From contig NC_061455.1 in assembly GCF_022581195.2 (NCBI RefSeq), positions 6,072,120-6,136,119 of the forward strand: 64,000 bases of DNA, given 5' to 3'. This DNA is from Helicoverpa zea (taxonomy: Eukaryota > Arthropoda > Insecta > Lepidoptera > Noctuidae). Position numbers and translations under genes: made by a program. This document shows positions 46,018 through 59,600 of this stretch, piece after piece. The notes below the pieces were generated by a model. That model did not search any database. It had not been told where the DNA came from and saw only the letters and a list, made by a program, of their open reading frames with translations. The first letter of the stretch is position 1. Every line of letters begins with the position of its first letter.

Positions 46018-46260
46018 CTCGGCTGTTGGCGGGGCTGCGCGGAACGAGCATACATATATATGTGTGTATCACACGCCGGTTGGTGGCGGACTGCGCGGGG
46101 TGCGGGCCGGCCAACAGTCGTAGGCGCTTCGACGCCTAAGCGGCGCGAGCCGAAAGAAGCCGAAGCTATCCGAGCGCATCTATGTCCGCGCCGTCAAGGT
46201 AGCGCGGGGGGATGCGACCACGGGACGCTCGTACTGGACGAGTATGTTCGGAATGTAAAT
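46018..46260. other. GC-rich segment of unknown nature
   Basis: Sharply higher GC than its surroundings. In one plus frame it reads KPKLSERIYVRAVKVARG and on to a stop after YWTSMFGM near 46258; in another it is open from 46060 to 46329. No domain recognised, no clear start context and no matching splice partner. It could be a 5' exon of an unseen gene, an old retrocopy fragment or a CpG-rich regulatory stretch. Confidence 0.25.
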
Positions 46261-47693
46261 GGTTTGCTACAATTTCTAGATTCTTCGAAGTTCATTATTA
46301 TGAAGAAGCATTATGTTACGCTACGCTAAGAAGAATATAAAAGCCAGTAGGTAGCTTTTCCTATAGATCCTAAGTTCTAGGTAGTTGTCGTAAGCCGTAC
46401 CTATCTAGTTGCGATACCAGGGCTCAATGTAGGCCTTTCCTTAGAATTTCAGGTTAACACATAGAGCAACACAGGCCACCGGCGGACCGGGGTTAACAGG
46501 AAAATCTCATTTTCTTATCATGAATAAAATACAGGTACCTAGTTATCTACATGTAATAACAACCATAGTATATAGGTACTCTTATTGGAAAAGTAAATAT
46601 TAAAGAAAATGATTTAATTTATATAGGAAATCACCAATGAAAACGTGTCCCGGTCTTTTTGCAAGATGGCTATGGCGTCAGACTGTCACCGATTAAAGCT
46701 TACCCGTATTCATTCAGCCCTTTACGTCCCACAACCCACAACCATGGAAACTCTTTTGAAAATCCCTCAGTAACCAGAATCGTACAAGTATTCACTAAGT
46801 AATAAAGATCTATATTTTCGTTTTGCTCACTAAGCTGTTTAGAAATTTATTCTCCAGGATCGCGTTCCCTTCATGCTACCCACTTCGCGGGTGGATATAA
46901 TAAAATTGGACAGAATATAGTTTAAAAACCTTTTGGAAATAGTTGAATATTTTCTTTACGTTTCTGCCAAAATTATAAGTTTTTCTCGAAAATTTGAATA
47001 CGTTACGTAATCGTTTGAAAAAGGATCTAGGAGTATTTGTAGAAAAAAATACGTAGTTCCAATTCTTGCTTAAGGTCTTTAAAATCGCCATGAAGGTATT
47101 TTGCTAATTGCTGCGAATACGCGGTTGGTAGGTACTATGGTACTATTTACTTACGATTTGCATCGGGTAAAACTATTTGAATTAGTCTTTAAGTGCATAG
47201 ACCGATACGACTTATTGGATAGTTGGAGTTCAGGTTAAGGCTATTTTAATAAATGCCATATTGCATCAATACCTTTTGTGTGCGGGAACAATAGCAGCGA
47301 AAGTCACAAAAAAATGTGTAGGTCATTGATCATTGTCTTAGTTTGAGAGACTATCTGGTTAGATTCTATCTAATATTCGAATGGCGCTCTGATGGCGCTA
47401 TGCAATAAATACGAATGCTGTGTAACGTAGCAAAGTTACATGTTTTTATGTAAGTAAGGGTCATCTTCACCTATTGCATCAGTGCCTTTCCATTTAAAAG
47501 CGATATATTATTGTCAATATCATTGGCTGCACACGGAACCTAATTTGACACCAATGCGGCACGTAAGCAGCACCTACCTTTATTTGACGAATGTCAGGGG
47601 GTTTGAGGAGAAAGCCGCCTGCGGAGGTCGGCTGGTGATGGCAGCGGCGACGCGCTCACCCGGCGCAGTGCGCGCGCGACGGTGAAAGGCGCC

Positions 47694-50600
47694 ATGTCGA
47701 TACTACACGCAGTGACCAGTGCGCGGACCGCGAACACCATGGCCGGGTTACCATATATGCGAATATTACTCATTTGTGCTATTTTAATCAATGGTTAGTC
47801 CATATAAATATACCTATTTAATTATATACGTTCTGTGACCATCTAATTCAGTGATAAATCACCACATTAGAACGGCTTTTACATATAAGGAATTAAAAAT
47901 CAAGCAATGCGTAATTCGTAATCTTATGCAAGCGGTCCGCCGATCAATTTGTTAGTCGTTAACGTAACTGTTACAACGAAATCATACACAGTGAAAGCAT
48001 CGTGTTTAGTTTTAACTGCTTATACATAAAATAATGTAAAATGTGAAAGCGTGTGATAGGGTCTTGCTTTGAATCGTCTCTTTTTAATGTGCAATTTACC
48101 TTTTGACTAATAAGTTAAAGCATCAGAGATAGCTGAATCATGTGGCATTTCTATCGCAGATCGAGTCAGTTTTCTTCGTACGAGTTTTTTTTTGTTCGTG
48201 ACATTCGTGTTTGTGATCGTAAAAGACTGAGTTCAAAGACATACCGTACTTAACTATACGATGCATTTCTAAGTATTTTTTGCCTTCCCACATACATATG
48301 TTATGTATGTCGATAACTGTCTCTAGTCTGCATCGGACCTTATTGTAATTCGTCTGGGACGTCATTTCTTTCACTTGACATTGAGGCCTGTGACCGGTTA
48401 CGATTGAGGATATTGACACTTACGTCGGTACATAATGTAGTTACCTGATTTTCTGTCTACTTATCTCACAAGGCTCCACTGCGGAAATTATAGCCGACAG
48501 CTTCGCAGTTTTTTTTCGTTGAAGCTTTTAGCGTTCAATTCTCATTTGCTCTTTAATTACGCGACTCGAGGGACCTTCAGAAAAGCTAGACATAAACCAA
48601 GTTGGAGAGACGTTAAAGCAATTAAATCTCAACAAATAACGCAAGACTGATAAATAGACTAAACTTTTTAAATTAACTTGAATCTAATATAACTTATACC
48701 AAAAGTCTGCATCTGTAATTTAGGAGTACCTAATACTCCAAGTGTTAAGGTTTACCAAAACGAATTTCGTAAATTCAAAGCTCTCAGGAGCAAAGCGCGG
48801 CTAACTCCCCAGAAACCTAGTACAGTCTACAACAAAAGTAATTAACAACCGTCAAACAAACCAAAAGAACAAACCTTTGCCGATGTTTAGTTTGACCATA
48901 AATGTGTTTAGTAACATGTTTATTTTAATTCATGACTTGAAATAAGTGCCAAACGTAAACACACGTAAGTAATATGAAGAAACTGATTGGTAGCTAAGCC
49001 ATTAGTAATTTAGATTTCAAAACAAATGTGCGTAGTTTCAGTATTAAACAATTTATTGGCACGTTTAACAGACATACACACAATCAATTCACAAGCCTCC
49101 GAAGGCCCACTAAATTTTGTAATCAGGTAGCTTATAAATAATGAATGAGGTATGCGATGTGGTTTGTCTGTCTGCGTACAAAATGTGAGATAAGCACTCA
49201 AAGATTAATCTACAATTGAATGAACAGGAAACATTGAGCTACCAAAAACTCTCAGACCTATTGTGCCCACGGCTGATTGTTTTGTTAGAAAAATGCTGGT
49301 ATGAATAAATTGAGGGCCGGTGTCTAATTACTTTTTTGCTTTTGATGTTTGTCGTTGACGTTTTTTTAAATATAAAAATTAATTATTGTTCTTGTCTTCG
49401 GGGTAAACTTGAATGTTTTCGACATACTGTCTGAAGAAATGGCCAAAAGTCACTTTCAAAGATTTTGATTGAGAAAATACGAAAAGGTGGATAAAATATC
49501 TTGTTTTTTAAGGTGGATGATGGATGTTAGAAAAAAGAAAATGTAACTATTTTCTAGTATTTCTAGTCCCTATGGTATTTTAAAGTGAGACGTGAGATAC
49601 CAAGGCCCCAACCGTTAGATGTCTTTCTAACTGGCCGTAATTTGGCAAGATGTCTAGACAGCTTAGCGTCAGTCTTTTCTAATAGCTCTTATATTCTACA
49701 AATGTCTACCAGCAGTATTACATTTATATTTGGTTAAAGTAAAATACATTTTCTTCAAAAATGCATCGAGGTGCTGCTAGATTTTATGAAACATGAGAAT
49801 ATTGAGATTCATTATATTTTGTTGTTAAATAAATGTTGTCATTCTTTTCTTGGGATATCTAACATTTCATGAAGTTGTATAAGCTGTGACAAGTTATTTG
49901 TACATGAAAAGTGATATAATTGTTTTATACAGAGATATAAATTAAATAACAATTTCAATAATTAGATTACGCCTAAAACAACTGATACCCATTACTTAAT
50001 ATCGTAGAATCCGCAAATGAGCTGCCTACTTTGAATAAAACTTGAATATCATATACATAATCGCGTCATTAAATAATAGGATGTAACAATGTCTCGTGTT
50101 CTAAATAGGTATGTTTTTTAAATTTATGGTCAAGGTATGCGATAATAATTAGGCTAATAAGGAAACTTTAAATCATAAATGTTAAACTATGCAATACTGC
50201 ACGAACAATTCGGGACTAAGAAATGATTTGCGTAACCGACTTTCACTTCTCAATTTAATAGTACTAATTTGGAGTTGAAAGTTTTTTCTAGCTCCTATTA
50301 TTAGCTCTACAATAATAATTCAGCTACATTGTTTAAGCGGAGGTGTTAAAATAATTATACCTACGTTAATTAGAGAAAATAACCAAAACCGTGGCAAATT
50401 GGATAATTCACTATCCTCTACAATAATAAAACACTAAATTGTACGAATGTAGGTAAAGTCTTTAAGTGTCAGACGCAACATTATGTCTATCCGACTGTTA
50501 AGAATCGCGTCTTTGTGTATCTTAGAGAAATTCCACTGAGAAAATCAAATAGACACTGTTGTCAGGTTTTCCCTTAATAAAGCAAAGACTGTCTCGTGCC

Positions 50601-53600
50601 TATGTCTAAGCCCGTCGTATTTAAGTTTTAAATACTTAGGTACTACAAAGGTGACACTAGTACAGTTGTTTAACGAAACTGTGAACTATTTACTTATTGA
50701 TTTTCAGGAACCTATCAGCAAAAGGACAAGCCCGAGGACTTTGTGTGTCCAGAGGGCACACAGGGTAATGGAAACTTTGCTGATCCAGCCACATGCAGAC
50801 GTTTCTATCAGGTAAGAAACTACATACTTAACTGTTTGTTTTTACGTACTTATATTAATTTTAAATAAAATAGACATTCGAAAATGTGTTTGCAAAAAAA
50901 TTGACTATACTAATAGCTAGCCCATTTTTTTGTGTATGCCCATTTTATTGAAAATATTTTAAAATAAGTTAACCACCGGCTATCGATTTCACCTGGGCCC
51001 GTTTATAACGATAGGGAACATAGACTTTTTCGAAACATGGACTATCTTACACTGAGATACCTACATTTTACAAATCGACCCAGTGGTTTCTGAGATTAGT
51101 GCGTTCAAGTAAAGAAACAAATTATTTTTTAGTACCTAAAGATATTTTTAGGTAAGTAGTTAAATTAATATGACTTGTTAAATTTTACTTGTGTCACAAT
51201 GGTAGGTAATTGTCTTATGAAATCATTTAACTGTAGTCGACTGTACTTCGTGCAAATCTATACATATAATAAATCTGTAAAAAAACTGTGTCTGTACATT
51301 GAATATATTAAAAAAATAATAATTGGGTGGGGTTTAGAAACAGTAATGGAGCACAAATCCAAAAAAAAATCTGTCTGTTTGTCTGTATGTCTGTATGTCT
51401 GTTTGTTTGTACACGCTAATCTTCCGAACTACTGAACGGATTTCAATGATTTTTTCTTTGTTGTATCAGTATTAAGCCTGGTCAACATATAGGCTATAAT
51501 TTATCTTCGAAACTTGAAGACCTGATGCAGAACTCCAACAGACCAACAAAACTATAAGAGATACAAAAATGGTGCCATGGCAAAAATTGTTTCATGTGAT
51601 GAGCATTTTCAGCTGAGATAATAAATTTTAAGATCTGGAACACCTGATGTGGAACCCCAAGAGCCCAGCTTCTCTGTACCATATACAGGTATGACGTTTT
51701 AGCAAAAGTTGTTCAATTTGATAAGCACTTTCTATTGACTTATACAAATTGAAGATCTAAAACACCTGATATGGAACTCCAGGGGCCCAGCCAGACTACA
51801 GCATATAGAGGTATGACGTTTTAGCAAAAGTTGTTCAATCTGATAAGCACTCTCTGTTGACTTATATACATTGAAGATGTAAGAAACCTGATGTGGAACT
51901 CCAGGAGCCCAGCTAGACAGCATATGAAGATATGACGTTTAGCAAAAGTGGTTCAATCTGATAAGCACTCTCTATTGACGTATAAACATCGAAGATCTGG
52001 AACACCTGATGTGGAACTTCAAGAGCAATACTACACTTGAAATGTATAGAAATAAATGTTATGAAATAGGTATGGTGAATCAAAAAAAATAATTAGTCCG
52101 TCTTTTAGATAACCTTAAAATAATGGACACGTATTTTTTCTTTTCTCCTTCTCACAAACAAATAATAACGTAGGTATAACACGCTTGAATTTTGTGTTAA
52201 GTCACTGCTTAGTACAAATTTTACATACCTAGACGTGGCGTCACGAGCCCCCACTCTCCGACTTTGTTGCGTTATATCTCATTATTATTTTGTATGTCTC
52301 TTCCAGACCTCGGGACTACAGAGTTCCGAATTTTTGGGAGGCAAACGTGGGGCCGAAGCCAACAAGCTGAAGCCCTTTTGAGACAACTTTACTGAAATGG
52401 TGACACAAAACCGACAATTATCCCTTTATACACTATAGAAATGAACTCAAGGACAATCCCCGGTGGACGTCGTTAAAAAAAGACAATCCCCGGTTCTGTG
52501 CTAAACTATTGCTAACTATGGAGGAAAACTAATTGGGCTATTGTGATGGGATGTTAGTGGATGACAATGTATTAGCTACATGTAAAAATGGCAGGTGGAG
52601 ACTCGCCACCTCACTTACTGGGCCCCCGGGAACCAGTCACTGAATAGCAACAAGAGGGCAACAGGGATATGAGCGGCTGAAGGGTGAGGATACCTCGGCG
52701 GACTTTAAACGCAGATTACGCGCTCCCTGTGCTTCCCATGAGGCACCTACCCTCCGAGCAGGGCTACTAATCCTGCTCTAGCGACTCCACTCTGGACGGC
52801 CAAGCCAAGCCAGAGGCGTGAGACCTACCCACGTCATGGTTCACTCCGACCGGCCGGAGATGGGGGTACAGTATACTCTCCCTGGAGAACTCAGTATATA
52901 TAGCCCCGCGGGGTCGCTACTCCCCGTCATCAGCCTCAGATGTCCTGCGGTACCTATATCTCATTATTATTGTCGTTATTATCTCAAGAACCTTTGTCCC
53001 AATTATGTTAGGGTCGACTTCCAGTCACGATGCAACTGAGTATCAGTGTTTTACAAGGAGCGACTGCCTATCTGACCTCCATAACCCGGTTACCCGCTCC
53101 ACCCAACACCCCTTGGTAAGACTCACTACCCATAACGACTGCCAAGAATGTTTAATGATAGCCGGAACCTACAGTTTAACATCCCCTCCAAATAACGGTC
53201 ATTGGTATCCAAAATATACGTAGAAAGTACATACGAACTTAGAAAAGTTGCATTGGCAGGCACTTGCCAGACCTGGAATCAAAGACGCACGCTCATACTT
53301 GAGAGATTGGTTCTCTACCCACTAAACCACCACGACTTCCACTAAGTCACCACGACTTTGTCATCTATTTAATGTTTTTTTAGGTAATAATACGTGTAAT
53401 ATTTTTGCCCCACACAACTTAAATGCGGACTAATTAGAATCACTACTTTTATCCCTATGGTCACGTCTATTGCGGTTCAGTTCTCAGCGTTTTGTTTAGT
53501 CTGCTGTGCTTTTGCCGTTAAAGTACAAAAATTTAATATATTTAACGTTTCTAATGACTATGCGTATTCCGTTGTTTTCAAGTCTTAAAATTCAATATCA

Positions 53601-56600
53601 GACTATTCAGATCTTTGATTTTGCTGACCCCGTAGTCGCTGGCATAAGGGACAGGATCCGCGTACGAAGTCGCGGGCAGAAGCTAGTCATAAATAAAAAT
53701 TATATAATTGACCTAGCTGAACTTCCGCGTACCTTGGTAATGTTTAAATATACCCTTCATATCTTTCTATTAAATACCTACACTGTTTCCTATATAAATA
53801 TTATGTAATGGAGATTCAGCTGTTTACTTTTGCCTACTAAACCCACAGATTTGCCTTCGAAAGGGAGAATACGTTCGCAATTTCGTTGGATATGCTGATT
53901 TAGAAATTTACCTTACGTTAACAGTTACATTAAAGATGCATGCAATGTATTTTACGAACACGAATGCTGTTTTAATAATTGATGGCGACAAGCGAACATT
54001 TTATACGTCGATTACCTACTATGATATGCTAATATTGATATTTAGTAGACATAATCAGTAAGATATAGGCAGTTTTCATATGAATATTAATGGAATTGAT
54101 ATGTGTCTTTTAGATACATTTCAATTATATTATTCACTGTGTTAAGATAAGGAAGTAGATATACTTGCCTACCTTTATTACCTGGAATACGACTGTTAAA
54201 ATCATCTTTTAAATGAAAACGTGCTTTAATAATCCTGAACCATGTAGGATGAATCGATTCAGTTAATTACGATCAATTATTTGATCGAGTGTATTAATAT
54301 TTCGCATTCGTAACGGCACAATTATCCATTTGATATAATTTTCAGAGTTGATGATTTCAAGGAAAACACGTTGGCAATTTAATCCTCTTAACGAAACTCT
54401 TTAAAAGTATATTAAACTTATGTGCGAGTGTGATACTCGATTAATAATCAGGTCTGTTGTTATATGATCGTAGTATAGATATATAAGTAATAGTAAATTG
54501 GCAATAAAAATATTCAAATTCTATCAATAAACAGGTACCTACTTCTCAAAATTGAATTGGAATGGAAATTATAATTTCGATTGCCTTAAATCTGAGTTAC
54601 TCAGTATTTAATTGCGGAAACCGTATTGATTTTGGCACTTATTGACATTTTCATATCTCGATTGACCGGTTTTGAAACAACCAGTGTAGCAAGAATTCTG
54701 GTTCAATTCAAACAATGGTTAAGTCTAATAATTGGAACGCGAAAACTTTTGGTCCGAGTTTTTCGTAGGTACGCATTTATTGTATTTATCGGGCAATATC
54801 GGTATGTGAGGTATTTTTGTATTGGCGATGGTGGCCGGACCTCTGCGCTTTTTTGGTGATTCGTGTGACTTTATTACTTATCTGCGTTGAATGTTAAGTC
54901 GATCACGACGCGATGGATTGCTATGCCATGTCATTGCATGACCAATGCATACATACATGTAGTTATTTGGCAATAGCACTTATGTACATACCAACTATTC
55001 TATTTATAAATTCTTGGATTATAAAAATGAAGGCCCGAGACTTCCAGTTAGACTCGTTCCATTAAAATGCATAGCCCTTCCTTAGAAGTCAATGCTCCTA
55101 CGCGTGTACAAGAACAAGGAGGCTCCACAACGTCAATGCACTTTTTTGAATGAATACGATTCAATAATCGAGTGATTTTATGAGGATCGCGTATAAAGCT
55201 ACCAAAACCTGAAATAATTGTAATACAACGATTATATTGGGCCTTGATCTTGATCGTCTTCGAGTTCAGTGTATTCGATACAGTACGGGTCAACGAGTTA
55301 CAAAATCGGCAGTATTCTTCCAAAAACATCTAGATACCTAACAGGTTTATCGATTTTGTATCGATATGGTGTAAGAAGGACAAATGACAGTCATTCGGCG
55401 CAATGCTTATATTTAGAATATTCTGGTTAGACTGGAAACCGAGCAAGGGGAAAAAGGTACACCGATCTAAATCATCGACATTTATTCATCTGCATCTTAT
55501 TACGATTCGCGTTTTGTGGAATGCAGTCTATGGGAAATATTCGTATACCATCGCGTATAAAGATATAAGGGGTAGGTACAACCGCTTCGTTCATATTTTT
55601 ATGGACAAACACCGAACATTTTTCGCATAAAACGGTGGATTCCTTTTTTCGTATGCCGTTGTATGTAATAACGTAACCCCGCGTGACTAACCCCCCTGGG
55701 ATTACATTTGAGTTTATGTTATGTCCGCGAAATTGGACGGATTCAAAAATAAAATGGCTGCCCATAGTCGTAACTACATATGGCCTTACTACAAAAACTT
55801 TAACGCCTGTTTTACACCTGTCTAAAAAAATTGTGGCTCCAAAATGAACCATATGTCAACGTCATAATTTGACATTTTTTTAGACAAGGCTTAAACTGAC
55901 GTTAAAAAGTTTTTGTGGTAAGACGGATTATGTCTAGTTTGTTTTTTTGAAGCTACAGTTTTTATTTCATAATCACATTAGTTCTTAGATTTGATGTGGT
56001 TTAGAAAGTGTTCAAAAATCTTACTTACGCACAAAGTCATCAACCTTATGTTAGTGTTCATTATTGAAATTCTTTGGCTGTCGCTATTTACCACCAGCCA
56101 TTCGTGTGGTAAAGCTTGAATTAGCTGCGGTTGTAGCAATTACTTAGGTTAGAGATTTTTCATCATCGCCTTTTGGACGGTAGTTCGGAATAGTTCCTTA
56201 TCAACAAAAGGGTCCAAACTTCTCCATAAAATGAATGGATTTATTTGCTACCTTCTAGGAATATTCCTTAACCAAATACTTCTTGTGTACCTACATTGAT
56301 TGATTTATTTGATAATTGCTTTATATTTTCAGTGCGTCGATGGATATCCTTACCTGAACAGATGTCCCTCAGGATTATACTTTGACGATATTAGCAAGTA
56401 CTGTACCTTCAAAGCTGAAGCCAGATGCGGTCCCATCGCCACAAGTAGGTACCTACATTACAATATTTGGTAACACACCTATAATGTAATGTTTAGTAAC
56501 CTCTTGGTATAAAAATTGTTTGATATTTGTTAAAAAATAAAATGTTGTAGATAACGAAATTGATTTCGCGGTGTATAAAAATCATTGTGACTTTACACGC

Positions 56601-59600
56601 AAACAAGCTATAAATATGTGTGCTGTTGGTTTTACACGTATGCTTGCAATTATAAGCTTGCATCTACTACAAAAAATGTTTACCTACACTATCTCCGAAA
56701 ATGAAAAGGTCTAGGCCAGCAAACAAAAGTCAGATGTTAAAGGAAAACAATTGAAAGTTCCATGTAAATCAATTACCGGCTCACAGATTGAGTGTGAAAT
56801 TGCACATCTTCAAGCCTTGAATTAAGCATTGCCTTGTAACATTTAGCTTTTTGTTGTAATTAAAGTTATTGTAAACTTTGGCTTATGATCTTTATGAACT
56901 TCCATTTAATAATGCGTTAGAGTTAGTTCGCTAGAATAGTCTAACATTTATAATCCAGTCTATCTGGTTAGTTTTCAACTGGAGTTATATCACAAACTAT
57001 TCTATCACTGAACCGCATAGTCGCTGGCCGCAGAACGGATCTCGATTTCGATATTATCCAAGTCTCACAGTGTTCGTCTGATTTTCAATAACTATGACAT
57101 ATGTACTTTCTCCATGAATAAGCTGTTAAATGAACTTAAGCATGATGTTAGAAACTTTTAAAAAGTCATTATTTTGTTTTCAATTGATTTTTATTGGATA
57201 TTTCATGCACGCAGATAAAAATTAAACTACGCCATTACCGAAGTTTCAATTTGTCTACATATCAAATATAATCGACATCAATTTAATATTTAATTAAGCG
57301 TTACAAACAGTTTCAGTCACAATGAGATATTTCTACTTTCACTTAGTATATTATTCGTAAGGATTAATAAAAACCAATGATAGACAATGGTAGAAACTGA
57401 CTCATGATTTTTGTATTGTTATAGCTCCGGCGCCAATCACAGAAGCACCGCTAGACTTGGCAGAGAAGTGTGACCCAGCTGAATGCCAGCTGCCTTACTG
57501 CTTCTGCTCCAAAGATGGCACCCTCATCCCTGGTGGCCTCGACCCTGAAGACGTAAGTGGAAATGTTGATAAATTATGAAAGACTAGCTTTTCCTCACTG
57601 TTCCACCCGCGTTCTCCTTCTCACACACTCGGTAAAAAATAGCCCTCAGTTTTCCTCGATAAATGGGCTATCTAAAGATGTGTGAAATCATTTTTCATAT
57701 TGGACTAGTACTTTCTAAAATTAGCGCGTCCAAGCTGTTACACAGAATTGTCGATTTTCATAACTGATTGAGATACGCGTAAATATGTAAGTATATGTAT
57801 ATCATTCAATGTAATATTCCTTAAAGCGTCTCTTTAAATTAAATGTAATGATTTCCTTTCAAAATATACCTATGATGAATTTATATGAAATCGAAATGAA
57901 TGTTAATTATAGACATAATTTAATATTATGTATGTAACTGGTATAACTGGAACCAAATTATCATGAGCGGTCGTTGTTTACTCAGAATTAGTATGCCATT
58001 CACGAGATCAGCCTTGAAATATTAAAATATTCAACACTATTTACCTTTAACATACTAAAATAGCAATTTCGAGAAGTAATTTCGAATCTATGGAGATTTT
58101 ACCCACAGTGCTAGTTTTAATGGTTTCGCATTGTATAATATGTGTTGACAAATTTAACAAACACGATTCTATCAACCTTTTTGTCTGAGTTTGGATTAAC
58201 CAAAACCAAATGCAAAAGGAAAAACTCGTGACGTGCATGATAAATAGATAAAGGCGTATCGTGTGCATGTATTACGCATCCAATACTTCAACGGTTTAAC
58301 GTTTCGTAAAAAACCGTAAATTTAAAGAGTAACTCTTATGTTCTAAGAAAAAAACACGGGTAGCGATAGAAAAAATGTGCGTGAAACATAGTAAAAACGT
58401 CCCACCCGCCTGCCCTACCCTACCTCAGGGAAACTTAAGTTAAGGTGGGCCCAATTTAATAAATATGTTTTTCTACTATATTTTTAGCCCCTATAAATAT
58501 CTGTGAAGGCGAAATAAAATTAAATGAGCTTTTTACGCAAAATAGCATAATGACTCAAAATAGCTGGTAATGAGAACATACCTCGTTATTAAACGCTTAT
58601 CATGTTATTAAGCAATTAGTTAATTATTTAACGTACAGGTGTATTTTCCTCGTCTTTTAAGCTCCATCGATATTTTTAATACAACATAACGGAACCTTGT
58701 CAATAGTTTTTAAACTAAGTACTGTTATTAAGTCTGATATCGAACAAAAACTGACCTAAAAGCTAACAATAGGTATAAATGAAGCTGAAGTACAAAAAAG
58801 TGGTTGTAAAAACTTAGAACAACATATATTTTTATTCGCAGACGCCCCAAATGATAATGCTGACATTCGACGGTGCTGTTAACTTGAACAACTTCGAACT
58901 GTACAAGAAAGTCTTCAATGGGAAAATCAAGAACCCTAATGGTTGCGCCATTAGAGGCACTTTCTTCCTGTCACACGAGTACAGGTAATTATAAAATGTG
59001 TTTAAAACTTTTATAAGGTAAAAGAAAGAAAGAAAGAAAGAAAATACATTTAATTACGTAATTGAGGACGCATACATAGGGGAATGGAAGGTATAACGGA
59101 CCCTGTAGGTAAAACGGACCGGACTAATAACTTTCAAACGTGTATCGCCATCTATTATCGACTTGCGTCAACTTGACAGTCGCCTCTCACTCGGCATCGG
59201 TCAGTGTTTTTGGAGCGGTCGTGCAGCGGCACACGTTTTTATCAAGGTAAGTTAATTTTTGCTTATTTCGATGTAAAAACAGCAAATTTTGATCTGCCTT
59301 CAGTTTTAATATGGTAAAGATAACAGGGTTTTGTTGCTATTGTTAAAGATATTGTTTATTTAATTTATATTTAACGATAAATATGCAAGTTTGTCCTCAA
59401 TCTTAACCTAAAAATAATTTATTGTTTACATGCCTACACAAAAGGCAAAACGGAACGGGCACAGCGGACCACGTGGTCCGTTTTGCCTTCAGTACATTTC
59501 ATTTATGATTATATTTATATAATTTAATATTTAAATAGGTATTTTTATTTCAGATGGTTAACAACTATAAAAGGAAGTCGGACCGGCAATCCTGGCGTGA

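Larger units (their letters stand above)
44374..47693. other. Intergenic region between Slh and the chitin deacetylase-like gene
   Basis: The Slh promoter should lie just above 44373, and the TSS region of the divergent chitin deacetylase-like gene just before 47694 (GC-rich from 47590). It contains a perfect 17-bp hairpin at 45672-45714 and a GC-rich patch at 46018-46260. No supported gene. Confidence 0.5.

Noticed and set aside
55472..55852. 126-residue minus-strand frame in the Cda4-like intron 2
   Set aside because: It runs into the 138-bp MITE, lacks any recognised domain and has no splice support.
59465..59480. Perfect palindrome as a possible operator or E-box-type site
   Set aside because: It is formed by two head-to-head copies of the pogo element's own end motif, so no host regulatory role is needed.
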